Assembly: GCF_001493375.1 (NCBI RefSeq)
Contig: NZ_LN929897.1
Span: forward strand, 828,754-892,753
Source of the DNA: Streptomyces specialis
Lineage (GTDB): Bacteria > Actinomycetota > Actinomycetes > Streptomycetales > Streptomycetaceae
Reading direction: 5' to 3'
Length of the DNA stretch: 64,000 bases
The translations under genes and the position numbers were made by a program. The notes below the pieces were generated by a model. It was given only the letters and a program-made list of their open reading frames with translations. It was not told the DNA's origin and did not search any database. Each line of letters starts with the position of its first letter. Position 1 is the first letter of the stretch. Shown here piece after piece: positions 9,064 through 17,833 of this stretch.

Positions 9064-9873
9064 GTGGAGGACCGGCCGCCGCCCGATCTGCGGACCCACC
9101 AGCCGCATTCCGCCCGGATGTACGACTACCTCCTGGGCGGCAAGGACCACTACACGGTGGACAGCGAGGCCGCGGAGAAGGCGCTGACGGCGTTCCCCAT
9201 GCTGCGCACCGCCGCCCGCGAGAACCGCAAGTTCCTCGGCCGGGCCGTGCGGTATCTCGTCCGGGAGGCGGGGATCAGGCAGTTCATCGACCTGGGTTCG
9301 GGGCTGCCCACGGCCGAGAACGTCCATCAGGTCGCCCAGTCCGCCGATCCGGGGGCCCACGTCGTCTACGTGGACAACGACCCCATCGTCCTCGTCCACG
9401 GCAGCGCCCTGCTCGCGCGGGACGCGCGGACGGCGGTCATCCAGGGCGACATCCGCGCGCCGCGCGCCGTTCTGGACCATCCGCAGACGCGGGCGCTGAT
9501 CGACTTCGAGCGGCCCGTCGGCGTGCTCGCGGTGGCCGTGCTGCATTTCGTCGCGGACGAGGAGGACCCGGAGGGCATCGTGCGGGTGCTGCGCGAGGCG
9601 GTGCCGCCGGGCAGCCACTTCATCCTGTCGCACGCGACCGCCGACATCGCGCCGGAGGCGGCGATGGGCGTGCAGCGCGCCTACCGTTCGCAGGGCGTGC
9701 CGCTGACGCTGCGTGGCCGGGAGCGGTTCACGGAGTTCTTCGCGGGCCTGGAACTGGTGGAGCCGGGCGTCCAGGTGGTGTGCGACTGGCGGGCCACCGA
9801 GCCGGAGCACCGGCGGCCCGACCACGCGGACGTCTCCTGGTACGGCGGGATCGGGCGGCTGGCGGCCGGGTGA
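9064..9873 (+). CDS. SAM-dependent methyltransferase, DUF574 family
   Basis: 269 aa. The N-terminal SARMYDYLLGGKDHYTVD motif is the hallmark of the actinobacterial DUF574 (PF04672) family. The SAM-binding motif follows as FIDLGSGLPT, with an acidic YVDNDP at the second strand. GTG start with a gggagaga ribosome site upstream. These proteins are abundant in Streptomyces, often paired with XRE regulators. Substrates are not known. Confidence 0.9.
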   Translation: MEDRPPPDLRTHQPHSARMYDYLLGGKDHYTVDSEAAEKALTAFPMLRTAARENRKFLGRAVRYLVREAGIRQFIDLGSGLPTAENVHQVAQSADPGAHVVYVDNDPIVLVHGSALLARDARTAVIQGDIRAPRAVLDHPQTRALIDFERPVGVLAVAVLHFVADEEDPEGIVRVLREAVPPGSHFILSHATADIAPEAAMGVQRAYRSQGVPLTLRGRERFTEFFAGLELVEPGVQVVCDWRATEPEHRRPDHADVSWYGGIGRLAAG

Positions 9874-9880
9874 CCGGCGC

Positions 9881-10543
9881 TCAGGCGTCCGTCGCGACCG
9901 GGCGCAGGACGCGGGCGGCGACGAGGCCGGCGGCGGCCAGGGCCACCAGCGACAGGCCGGTGGCGAACCAGCTCGCGCCGAGGAGCTGGCCGCCGAGGTA
10001 GCCGACGCCGACGCTGTAGCAGGTCCAGACGACGGCGGCCAGCGCCGACCAGGGCAGGAAGTCCCGGGCCCGGCGGCGGGCGACGCCCGCGCCGAGGCTG
10101 ACCACGGCGCGTCCGGCCGGGGCGAAGCGGGCGAGCACGACGAGCGGGCCGCCGCCGCGGCTGAGGGCGGTCTCCAGCCGCCGCTGGGCGACGGAGAGGC
10201 GGCGCGAACGGGCGATGGCGTGACCGAAGCGCCGCCCGCCGCGCAGGGCGAGGCGGTAGGCGAGGAGGTCGCCGACGATCGACGCCGTGGTGGCGCAGAG
10301 CACGAGGAGGAAGAGCTGCGGCAGCCGGCTGTCGGGGTATGGCGACGGGATGCCGGCGACGTCGGCGGCGGTACCGGCGGCGACCGTCGCCGCGGTCACG
10401 ACGAGGGCACCGCTGGGCAGAACCGGCAGGAAGACGTCGAGCAGCACGGACACCCCGATGATCACGTAGATCCAGGGGGCATAGAGCAGTATCCCCAAGG
10501 TCTCCTGCACGTGGGTCCCCGTTTCCCCATCGGTCGATGTCAT
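9881..10543 (-). CDS. DedA/VTT-domain membrane protein
   Basis: 220 aa with five or six hydrophobic segments. The arrangement (N-terminal re-entrant segment, a central FAPAGRAVVSLGAGV motif with the conserved R, then C-terminal helices) fits the DedA/SNARE-associated VTT family, linked to lipid scrambling and envelope homeostasis. Starts at ATG 10543. It converges on the DUF574 gene with only 7 bp between stop codons. Confidence 0.85.
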   Translation of the reverse strand: MTSTDGETGTHVQETLGILLYAPWIYVIIGVSVLLDVFLPVLPSGALVVTAATVAAGTAADVAGIPSPYPDSRLPQLFLLVLCATTASIVGDLLAYRLALRGGRRFGHAIARSRRLSVAQRRLETALSRGGGPLVVLARFAPAGRAVVSLGAGVARRRARDFLPWSALAAVVWTCYSVGVGYLGGQLLGASWFATGLSLVALAAAGLVAARVLRPVATDA

Positions 10544-10707
10544 GTCCGTGACTTGCCAGGACGCGTACTTGCGTTACCCGGTTCCGCCGTACAGCGTACG
10601 CCTGTGTCCTTCGCCCGGCGCATGCGGGTGCGTGTGGCGGGTGTCTCAGGGGCCGTTGTGGGCACTGTGGCCCACGGGTTGAATCCGACCACGCGAGGGA
10701 GCAGGCG

Positions 10708-11271
10708 ATGAAGGCAATGGTCACGGGGGCCGCCGCGATGGCCGCGGTGCTGGCGGCGGCGGGAACGGCGGTCGCGGGGGACGGTCCGGTCACGGGCGGG
10801 CTCGTCGCCGTGGGGCAGTTCGAGTCGGTGGCGGCGGACGCGGCCGCCGTGCCGGAGGCGGTGACGTACGACGAGGAACTGGTGCCGGAGGGCGCCGTGA
10901 TCCTCGTCACCGAGACGGTCCAGGCGGGCCGCACGACGATCACCGTCCTCGCGACGGGCCTGGTGCCCGGCCACACGTACGGCACCCACGTCCACACCGA
11001 TCCGTGCGGCGCCGACCCGGCCGACTCCGGCGCGCACTACCAGAACGTGCCGGGCGCCGCGACGGCCGGGAACGAGGTCTGGCTGGACTTCACGGCCGAC
11101 GCGCTGGGCGTCGGCCACGCGGTGGCCCAGCAGGACTGGGTGTTCCGGGAGGGCGAGGCCAACGCGGTCGTGCTGCACGAGCACGGCACCTCGCACGGGC
11201 ACGACGGCGAGGAGCCGGGGACCGCGGGTGACCGGGCGGCGTGCTTCACGGTCCCGTTCGAGGGCGAGTGA
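10708..11271 (+). CDS. Secreted superoxide dismutase-like (Cu/Zn-SOD family) protein
   Basis: 187 aa with a signal peptide (hydrophobic AAAMAAVLAAAGTAVAG, cleavage near residue 23). The YGTHVHTDPCGADP ... AHYQNVPG region resembles the HVH copper-site and Zn-loop region of Cu/Zn superoxide dismutases, with further His residues at GHAVAQ and VLHEHGT. Most Streptomyces rely on Ni- or Fe-SOD, and proteins of this group are annotated only as SOD-family, so activity is not assured. It is monocistronic, ahead of a manganese-riboswitch gene. Confidence 0.8.
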   Translation: MKAMVTGAAAMAAVLAAAGTAVAGDGPVTGGLVAVGQFESVAADAAAVPEAVTYDEELVPEGAVILVTETVQAGRTTITVLATGLVPGHTYGTHVHTDPCGADPADSGAHYQNVPGAATAGNEVWLDFTADALGVGHAVAQQDWVFREGEANAVVLHEHGTSHGHDGEEPGTAGDRAACFTVPFEGE

Positions 11272-11344
11272 GGGCGGGCCGGGCCCGGCCCGGGGTCCGC
11301 GCACACCCGCCCGCACACCCGTCCGTATACAGTGGACGGGTCTG

Positions 11345-11475
11345 AAGGGGAGTAGCTCTTCGCCGGACCGTCGACATACTGGTCCGCCGTCACCGTCCGC
11401 GCAGCGCGGACGGTGACGGCGACCCGGCGCCCGGAGCGGATCGCGGTCCGCCAGCGAGACCTTCGGCCGACAGTG
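11345..11475 (+). promoter_or_regulatory. yybP-ykoY (manganese) riboswitch
   Basis: The 5' side reads AAGGGGAGTAGCT, the diagnostic L1 sequence of the yybP-ykoY element. About 110 nt later comes GCGAGACCTTCGGCC, matching the conserved L3 side (GAGACCTT). Paired arms between them include GGACCGTC...GGTCC and CACCGTCCGCGC...GCGCGGACGGTG. It precedes a TMEM165/GDT1-family exporter, a known Mn-riboswitch target. The outer limits are approximate. Confidence 0.85.
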
Positions 11476-11556
11476 TCATCGACGCTGCCGTGCCGGAGCC
11501 CCGCATCCCCGCGGACCTGTGGCACGGTGGCCCGGACCCCGAGCGAGGATTCCGCC

Positions 11557-12150
11557 GTGTTCAGCTTCTCCGTCGCCGCCGTCGTCTTCGGCGTCGTCTT
11601 CCTGGCCGAGCTTCCCGACAAGACCGCCCTCGCGGGCCTGGTCCTCGGCACCCGTTTCCGCGCGTCGTACGTCTTCGCGGGCGTCGCGGCGGCGTTCGTG
11701 ATCCATGTCGCCCTGGCGGTGGCGGCCGGCAGCGTGCTGACACTGCTGCCGCAGCGGCCGTTGCGGGCGGTGGTGGGCCTGCTCTTCCTCGCGGGCGCGC
11801 TGCTCCTGCTGCGGGAGGCGCGCAAGGGCGGGGAGGGGGAGGACGAGGAGATCGAGGAGCCGGCCGACCCGTCGTTCTGGCGGGTGGCGGGCAGCGGCTT
11901 CACGCTGATCCTGGTCGCGGAGTTCGGCGACATCACCCAGATCATGACGGCGAACCTCGCCGCGCGGTACGACGACCCGCTCTCGGTGGCCGTCGGCGCG
12001 GTCCTGGCCCTGTGGGCGGTGGCGGGCCTGGGCATCCTGGGCGGCCGGGCCCTGATGAAGCGGGTGCCGCTGCGCCTGATCACGCGTGTCGCGGCGGCCG
12101 TGATGCTGCTGCTGGCGGCGTTCAGCCTCTACGAGGCGATCACGGGCTGA
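11557..12150 (+). CDS. TMEM165/GDT1 family (UPF0016) cation transporter, probable Mn2+ exporter
   Basis: 197 aa with two repeats of the family signature: FLAELPDKTALAGLVLGTR near residues 15-34 and VAEFGDITQIM near 120-130 (E-x-G-D/P-D-[KT]). Six membrane helices separated by an acidic loop (GEGEDEEIEEP). The GTG at 11557 is chosen because the hydrophobic N-terminus MFSFSVAAVVFGVVF begins there and an AGGA lies upstream; upstream sequence belongs to the riboswitch leader. Regulation by manganese is inferred from the leader. Confidence 0.88.
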   Translation: MFSFSVAAVVFGVVFLAELPDKTALAGLVLGTRFRASYVFAGVAAAFVIHVALAVAAGSVLTLLPQRPLRAVVGLLFLAGALLLLREARKGGEGEDEEIEEPADPSFWRVAGSGFTLILVAEFGDITQIMTANLAARYDDPLSVAVGAVLALWAVAGLGILGGRALMKRVPLRLITRVAAAVMLLLAAFSLYEAITG

Positions 12151-12237
12151 GGGCCCGCGCCCGGGGCCGGAAAGCCAGTGGCCCCGCCCGGATCGTGGTC
12201 GGGGACTCGGGCGGAACCACTTTGTTCTTCCACGGTA

Positions 12238-12280
12238 CAAAAACGGGCCCGCTCGCGCCACCCCCCGGGCGGGCCCGTCC
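12238..12280 (-). terminator. Rho-independent terminator of the MFS gene
   Basis: A 10-bp stem (ACGGGCCCGC at 12243-12252 with GCGGGCCCGT at 12269-12278), followed on the minus strand by TTTTTG. It may also stop transcription arriving from the TMEM165 gene. Confidence 0.8.
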
Positions 12281-12281
12281 G

Positions 12282-14300
12282 TCACCGGGAACCGGGCATG
12301 CCGTTCAGGTCCTCGCTCAACTCCCGCACCAGTTCCGTCAGATCACGCGGCCGGTCCGGGCCCCACCAGTCGCCGAGAAGTTCGGCGAGAATGTTCTCCC
12401 GGGCGTCCGCCAGCCGGGACGCCGTCTCCCGGCCGCGCGGGGTCGCGATCAGCGGCAGACCCTCGCGGACGGCGAGGCCGCGTTCCTCGACCTGCCGCGC
12501 CGCCGGGGAGATCACCTCCAGCGGGATCGACGCGCGGTCCGCGAGCAGCGACGGCTCGGCCGAGCCGTAGCGGTGGATCCGCAGCAGCAGCCAGCACGCG
12601 GCGGGCAGCAGGTCCTCGCCCGCGTCGCGCGAGATCCGCGCGTACAGGTCGCGCCGGCCCGCCCGGCTGCCCAGCACCGACAGCGCGCGGGCGCACTCGT
12701 CGCACGACGAACGGTGGACCGGGTTCGGCGGGACGGTCTCGGCCGCGTCCGGCACCCGTACGCTGCCGCGCAGCCGGTCCTCCCGCAGCAGCCACGCCAG
12801 CACGTGCGCGACGACCACCACCGGCACCGCGTACAGGAAGACGTCGGTGATCGCGTCCGAGTACGACGTCAGCACGCGTCCGCGCACGTCGCCCGGCAAC
12901 GCCCCGGCACCGCGCGGGTCGTGCAGCAGCGACTCCACCGTCACGCCCCGCGGCAGCCGCGTGTCGCGGAGGGCGGCGGTGAGCTTGTCCTCCAGGCGGT
13001 TGGGGAAGATCGTGCCGAAGACGGCCACGCCGAAGGCCGCGCCGATGGAGCGGAAGAACGTCACGCCCGACGTCGCCACGCCCAGGTCCTCGTAGGAGAC
13101 GGCGTTCTGCACGGCCAGCACGAGCACCTGGAGCACCAGTCCGATGCCCATGCCGAACACCGCGAAGCACAGGCTCATCTCGATGTCGCCGCTCTCCGCG
13201 TCCAGGCCGCGCAGGAGCAGCAGGCCGACGGCCGTGATCGCCGTGCCGAGCACCGGGTAGACCTTCCACCGGCCGGTGCGGCTGATCAACTGCCCCGACA
13301 GCGTGGACGTCAGCAGCAGTCCGAGCACCATCGGCAGCAGGTGCACCCCGGAGAGCGTGGGCGAGATGCCGTGCACGACCTGGAGGAACGTCGGCAGGTA
13401 GGTCATGCCGCCGAACATCGCGAAGCCGATGACGAACGCGATGGCGCAGCAGAGCGCGAAGGTGCGGACGGAGAACAGGGACAGCGGCAGCACCGGTTCG
13501 GCGGCCCGCCGTTCCACCCGCCGGAACGCCAGCAGGCAGACCGCGGCCAGCGCCGCCACCGAGGCGATCTGCCAGGAGGCCCAGGCCCAGGTCGTGCCGC
13601 CGAGGGAGGCGATGACGACCAGGGCGGCGGCGATGGTGGCGATGAGCAGCGTGCCCGCGTAGTCGATCACATGCCGTTCGCTCCGTCGGGGGATGTGCAG
13701 CACCCCGGCGATCACCGCGAGGGCGATCGCGCCGACCGGGAGATTGACGTAGAACACCCAGCGCCAGCTCAGATGATCCACGAACAGCCCGCCGAGCAGC
13801 GGCCCCAGCACGCTGGTGGCGCCGAACACCGCGCCGAACAGGCCCTGGTACCGGCCGCGTTCGCGCGGCGGCACGAGGTCCCCGACGATCGCCATCGACA
13901 GCACGATCAGCCCGCCGCCGCCCAGGCCCTGGAGGAAGCGGAAGCCGATCAGTTCGGGCATGTTCCGGGCCAGGCCGCAGAGCGCCGAGCCGATGAGAAA
14001 GATCACGATTGCCGTCTGGAAGAGCGTCTTCCGGCCGTACTGGTCGCCCAGCTTCCCCCACAGCGGCGTGCCCGCCGTGGAGGCGAGGAGGTAGGCGGTG
14101 ACGACCCACGAGAGGTGGTCGAGGCCGCCGAGGTCGCTCACGATCGTGGGCAGCGCGGTGGCCACGATGGTCTGGTCCAATGCGGCCAGGAACAGCCCGA
14201 GCAGCAGCGCGCCGAGCGGGAGCCACAGAGTGCCGCGGGTGTGCCCGCCCGGTCCGGCCGGCCCGGGGCCGGTCGCGGGGGAGGGCCGCGCCTGGGTCAT
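12282..14300 (-). CDS. DHA2-family MFS multidrug efflux transporter with C-terminal helical extension
   Basis: 672 aa. Fourteen transmembrane segments with the DHA2 (EmrB/QacA) signatures: ALDQTIVATALPTI in TM1, the motif-A loop GKLGDQYGRK, and motif C GLGGGGLIVLSMAIVGD. After the last helix (about residue 500) is a soluble extension of about 160 aa, with a CDECARALS region and a possible winged-helix-like segment (LLADRASIPLEVIS...RGLAVREG...TPRGRE), like the MarR-like tails seen on some actinobacterial MFS pumps. Substrate unknown. A strong terminator follows. Divergent from 14482. Confidence 0.85.
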   Translation of the reverse strand: MTQARPSPATGPGPAGPGGHTRGTLWLPLGALLLGLFLAALDQTIVATALPTIVSDLGGLDHLSWVVTAYLLASTAGTPLWGKLGDQYGRKTLFQTAIVIFLIGSALCGLARNMPELIGFRFLQGLGGGGLIVLSMAIVGDLVPPRERGRYQGLFGAVFGATSVLGPLLGGLFVDHLSWRWVFYVNLPVGAIALAVIAGVLHIPRRSERHVIDYAGTLLIATIAAALVVIASLGGTTWAWASWQIASVAALAAVCLLAFRRVERRAAEPVLPLSLFSVRTFALCCAIAFVIGFAMFGGMTYLPTFLQVVHGISPTLSGVHLLPMVLGLLLTSTLSGQLISRTGRWKVYPVLGTAITAVGLLLLRGLDAESGDIEMSLCFAVFGMGIGLVLQVLVLAVQNAVSYEDLGVATSGVTFFRSIGAAFGVAVFGTIFPNRLEDKLTAALRDTRLPRGVTVESLLHDPRGAGALPGDVRGRVLTSYSDAITDVFLYAVPVVVVAHVLAWLLREDRLRGSVRVPDAAETVPPNPVHRSSCDECARALSVLGSRAGRRDLYARISRDAGEDLLPAACWLLLRIHRYGSAEPSLLADRASIPLEVISPAARQVEERGLAVREGLPLIATPRGRETASRLADARENILAELLGDWWGPDRPRDLTELVRELSEDLNGMPGSR

Positions 14301-14481
14301 GGACGCCTCCTCGCGGTGATCCGCTCGCGGCGATCCGCGTGCTTCGAACGCTTCGGGATGGTCGCACTTCCTTGCGGTTATTCTGTCCGGTTATGCCGGA
14401 ATCCGCTTGTCGGGTAAGGCTCCGGCGTAGCCCGGACGGGTGGTGCATAATCGCTGCCAATCGACCGTTGGGGAGGGCGTG

Positions 14482-15355
14482 ATGGCCGACCAGCTCGACT
14501 GCCTCGTCTGTGGTCGCGCGACACGGCCCAACGGTGAGCCGGACTGCGAGTGCCTCACCCACTCCCTCTCCCGCCCGGTCGGGCCCCCGCAGCACGGCCC
14601 CGACCCGGCCGATGTCGCGCTGTTCGACGAGCCGGGCGACGGGCTGCTCTTCGGCCCGCGCCGCCCCCACGCCTCCCACCGCAAGCCGCGCCAGCGCGCC
14701 CGGATCGCCGTCGCCGCCGGGGGCGCCGTCGCGGCGGTGGGGGGCCGCCCCGCCCCCGCCGCGCCGCCCCCCCCCCCCCCCGGCCCCGCCGCGGCCGACG
14801 ACGGGCAGGCCTGCCTCCGCCCGCCCCTCGGCGGCCACCCGCCGCCCCACCCCGCCGCGGGGACGTCGGCGCCGCACTCCGGGGGCGGTGAAGACTCGCG
14901 GGCCCGTGCCCGTGGGCGGCGAGGGCCGGGCGGCCCAGGAGGGGGCGAGGCGGAAGGGCGCGCGGGGGAGCGGGGAGCGGCGCACGCGGGACGGGGAGGC
15001 CGGTGGAGGCGGCCCCGGCCCCTCCGGGCCGGGCACGCGGGGCCCCACCCCGGACGGCTTGGAGCCGCCGGCGCCCCCCTCGCCGGCGGGCGGCCCGACC
15101 AGCGGCCCGTCGCCGGACGGGGGCGACGGCCCGGTGCTGAGCGAGGGCGACCGGGGGCCGGAGGTCTCCGAGTTGCAGCGCCGGCTGCGGCAGCTCGACT
15201 GGGCCTACAACGGCGGGCTGCACGGCCGGTACGACGACGAGACGCGCCTGGCCGTGGCCCGCTTCCAGCTCGCGAACGGCGTGACGGGCGACCCCGAGGG
15301 CGTCTACGGGGCCGCGACGCGCGACCTGCTGGAGTCGATGACCATCGAGCCCTGA
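14482..15355 (+). pseudogene. Peptidoglycan-binding-domain protein, frameshifted near a poly-C tract
   Basis: The N-terminal part (ATG 14482) reads MADQLDCLVCGRATRPNGEP in one frame, a short Cys motif typical of these Streptomyces proteins. It continues to a membrane-like AVAAGGAVAAVGG segment. The C-terminal part is in the next frame and carries a PG_binding_1 domain (LSEGDRGPEVSELQRRLRQL ... YGAATRDLLESM, ending at 15355). Between them lies a poly-C run (about 14768-14781) and suspicious G/C-rich sequence. Since the same assembly has adapter artefacts next to other poly-C runs, a sequencing error is more likely than a real pseudogene. The family is cell-wall associated. Confidence 0.7.
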
Positions 15356-15383
15356 CGCCGCCCGGCGCCCGCGCCCGGGGCGG

Positions 15384-16211
15384 TCAGTCCCCGAACCGCG
15401 CCGGGACGTCGAACGCGGCCCGCCGCGTCGCCCGGCGCAGGGCCCGCAGCACGGTCCCGCCGCAGGTCAGGATGAGCACCACGGTGAGCAGGGCGCGCGG
15501 GACGTCCCAGCCGAGCGAGGTGGCCAGCACGTAGGCGGCGTACCGGGCCAGGTTGTCCGGCAGCGGGTCACCGGGGACGAACGAGATGCCGCTGCTCATG
15601 CCCGCGATGTACGGCCAGCCCTGGAGGTTCATCACCAGGCCGTAGAACAGCGACGACACCGCCCCGTACGCCGCCAGCAGCGCCAGCTCGCCGCGCCCGC
15701 GCACCGAGTGCGGCCCCGGCAGCAGCCCGGCGCCCATCGTCACCCAGCCCATGGACAGCATCTGGAACGGCATCCACGGCCCGCCCCCGCCGGTCAGCAG
15801 CGCGGACGCGAACATCGACACCGAGCCGAGGACGAAGCCGAACCCGGGACCCAGGACCCGGCCCGAGAGGACCATCAGGAAGAACATCGGCTGGAGCCCG
15901 GCCGTGCCCGCGCCGAGCGGGCGCAGCGCGGCACCGGCGGCGGCCAGCACGCCGAGCATCGCGACGGCCTTCGCGTCCAGGCCGGTGTCCGCGACCGTGG
16001 CCGCCGCGACGGCCAGCAGCAGCGGCAGCAGCAGCGCGAACAGCCAGGGCGCGTCCGCGGAGTGGGCGAGGCCGGACGACGAACTCGCCAGCAGCGGCCA
16101 GCCGAACGCGACCACGCCGGGGGCCGAGACCAGGGCCAGCGCGGCGGCCGACCGCGGGCCGGGCCGGATCGGCCGCGCCTGCCGCTGGGGCGCGTTCCCC
16201 GGGCCGGTCAC
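15384..16211 (-). CDS. ECF transporter S component (substrate-binding membrane subunit)
   Basis: 275 aa, six hydrophobic segments (for example LFALLLPLLLAVAAATVADTG, ALLTVVLILTCGG). The GAGTAGLQPMFFLMVLSGRVLGPGFGFVLG region matches the conserved central part of ECF S components of the CbrT-like type. The GTG at 16211 overlaps the TGA of the ATPase gene, which fixes the start. It is the last gene of a five-gene operon with EcfT, a double ATPase and two exported proteins. The cobalamin riboswitch at the head of the operon points to cobalamin or a related corrinoid as substrate (inference). Confidence 0.85.
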   Translation of the reverse strand: MTGPGNAPQRQARPIRPGPRSAAALALVSAPGVVAFGWPLLASSSSGLAHSADAPWLFALLLPLLLAVAAATVADTGLDAKAVAMLGVLAAAGAALRPLGAGTAGLQPMFFLMVLSGRVLGPGFGFVLGSVSMFASALLTGGGGPWMPFQMLSMGWVTMGAGLLPGPHSVRGRGELALLAAYGAVSSLFYGLVMNLQGWPYIAGMSSGISFVPGDPLPDNLARYAAYVLATSLGWDVPRALLTVVLILTCGGTVLRALRRATRRAAFDVPARFGD

Positions 16212-17833
16212 GCCGCGTCCGGTATGCCGTCGAGCGCGGTCGCGACCTGACCGACCGTCAGCCAGCCCTGCGGCGCGAGGACCTTGGCGACCTGCGGGGC
16301 GAACGACGGCGAGGCGACCACCACTTCGGCCGTCGGGCCGTCCGCGACGACCTCGCCGTCGGCCAGCACCACGACGCGCTGGGCGAGTTCGGCGGCCAGC
16401 TCCACGTCGTGGGTGGCCAGCACCACGCAGTGCCCGGCCGCCGCCAGCTTCCGCAGCACGGCCGCGAGACGCGCCTTGGCGGCGTAGTCCAGGCCGCGGG
16501 TCGGCTCGTCCAGCAGCAGCGCGGGCGGCGCGGCGGGGGGCCCCACCGCCAGTGCCAGCGCCAGCCGTTGCCCCTCCGACAGGTCCCTCGGATGGGTGGA
16601 GTCCGGGACGCCCGGCAGCAGTTCGGCCACCAGCGCCCGGCAGGGGCCGGGCGCCGCGCCCGCGTCGGTGTCGGCGCCCGCGCACTCGGCGGCGACCGTC
16701 TCGGCGAACAGCAGATCGCGCGGGTCCTGCGGCACCAGCCCGGCGTGGCGCAGCAGTCGCCCCGGCTCGGCGCGGTGCGGGACGACGCCTCCGGCGAGTT
16801 CCACTCCGCCGGAGGCGGGCGGGTGCATGCCGACGAGGGTGCGCAGCAGTGTGGACTTGCCCGCGCCGTTGCGGCCCATCAGCGCGACTGTCTCGCCGGG
16901 CCGCACCACCAGATCGATCCCGCGCAGGACTTCGGCGCGGTCGCGGCGCACGGACAGGGCCCGGACGGTCAGCAGCGGTTCGCCGCCGGCCGTCCTGGCC
17001 GGGGCGGCCGGCGCGCGGCCGGATAGCCGCTCGCGCAGCGGACCGGCCGCGCGGCGGGCGTCGCGGACCGACAGCGGCAGCGGGTCCCAGCCCGCCAGCC
17101 GGCCCAGCGCCACCACGGGCGGGTGAACGGGGGAGCGGGCCATGACCGCGGCCGGCTCGCCCAGCACGGGCGCGGCGCCGGGCGCGGGCAGCAGCAGTAC
17201 CCGGTCGGCGTACTGCACGACGCGCTCCAGGCGGTGCTCGGCCATCAGGACCGTCGTGCCGAGGTCGTGCACCAGCCGCTGGAGGACGGCCAGCACCTCC
17301 TCGGCGGCGCCCGGGTCGAGCGCGGACGTCGGCTCGTCCAGCACCAGTACGCGCGGGTGGAGGGTGAGGACCGAGCCGATGGCGACGCGCTGCTGCTGGC
17401 CGCCGGAGAGCGTCGCGATGGGCCGGTCCCGCAGCCCGGCCAGGCCCAGCAGGTCGAGCGTCTCCTCGACGCGCCGCCGCATCGTCGCCGGGGGCAGGCC
17501 CAGCGACTCCATGCCGTAGGCGAGTTCGTCCTCGACGGTGTCGGTCACGAAGTGCGCCAGCGGGTCCTGCCCGACGCTGCCCACCACATCGGCGAGGTCG
17601 CGCGGCCGGTGGGTGCGGGTGTCCCGCCCGGCGACCGTGACCCGGCCGTGCAGCGTGCCGCCCGTGAAGTGCGGCACCAGCCCGGAGACGGTGCCCAGCA
17701 GAGTCGACTTGCCGACGCCGGACGGGCCGACGAGCAGGCAGAGTTCACCCTCCGGCACGGTCAGGTCCACCGGGCCGAGCACCGGCTTCGCGGCGTCCGG
17801 GTAGGTGACGGAGACCTGGGAGAAACGGATCAC
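16208..17833 (-). CDS. ECF transporter ATPase, two fused ABC domains (EcfA/EcfA')
   Basis: 541 aa with two complete nucleotide-binding domains. Domain 1 has Walker A GPSGVGKST, signature LSGGQQQR and Walker B VLVLDEPTS. Domain 2 has Walker A GRNGAGKST, signature LSEGQRLAL (a degenerate SGGQ) and Walker B LLLDEPTRG. This fused pair powers ECF transporters. The GTG at 17833 overlaps the stop of EcfT. The first domain's H-loop region (LMAEHRLE) and the second's (LATHDVE) are both intact. Confidence 0.9.
   Translation of the reverse strand: MIRFSQVSVTYPDAAKPVLGPVDLTVPEGELCLLVGPSGVGKSTLLGTVSGLVPHFTGGTLHGRVTVAGRDTRTHRPRDLADVVGSVGQDPLAHFVTDTVEDELAYGMESLGLPPATMRRRVEETLDLLGLAGLRDRPIATLSGGQQQRVAIGSVLTLHPRVLVLDEPTSALDPGAAEEVLAVLQRLVHDLGTTVLMAEHRLERVVQYADRVLLLPAPGAAPVLGEPAAVMARSPVHPPVVALGRLAGWDPLPLSVRDARRAAGPLRERLSGRAPAAPARTAGGEPLLTVRALSVRRDRAEVLRGIDLVVRPGETVALMGRNGAGKSTLLRTLVGMHPPASGGVELAGGVVPHRAEPGRLLRHAGLVPQDPRDLLFAETVAAECAGADTDAGAAPGPCRALVAELLPGVPDSTHPRDLSEGQRLALALAVGPPAAPPALLLDEPTRGLDYAAKARLAAVLRKLAAAGHCVVLATHDVELAAELAQRVVVLADGEVVADGPTAEVVVASPSFAPQVAKVLAPQGWLTVGQVATALDGIPDAA

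Noticed and set aside
10708..11271. Functional Cu/Zn superoxide dismutase
   Set aside because: The His motif is similar, but I cannot confirm a full set of Cu and Zn ligands; it is called SOD-like only.
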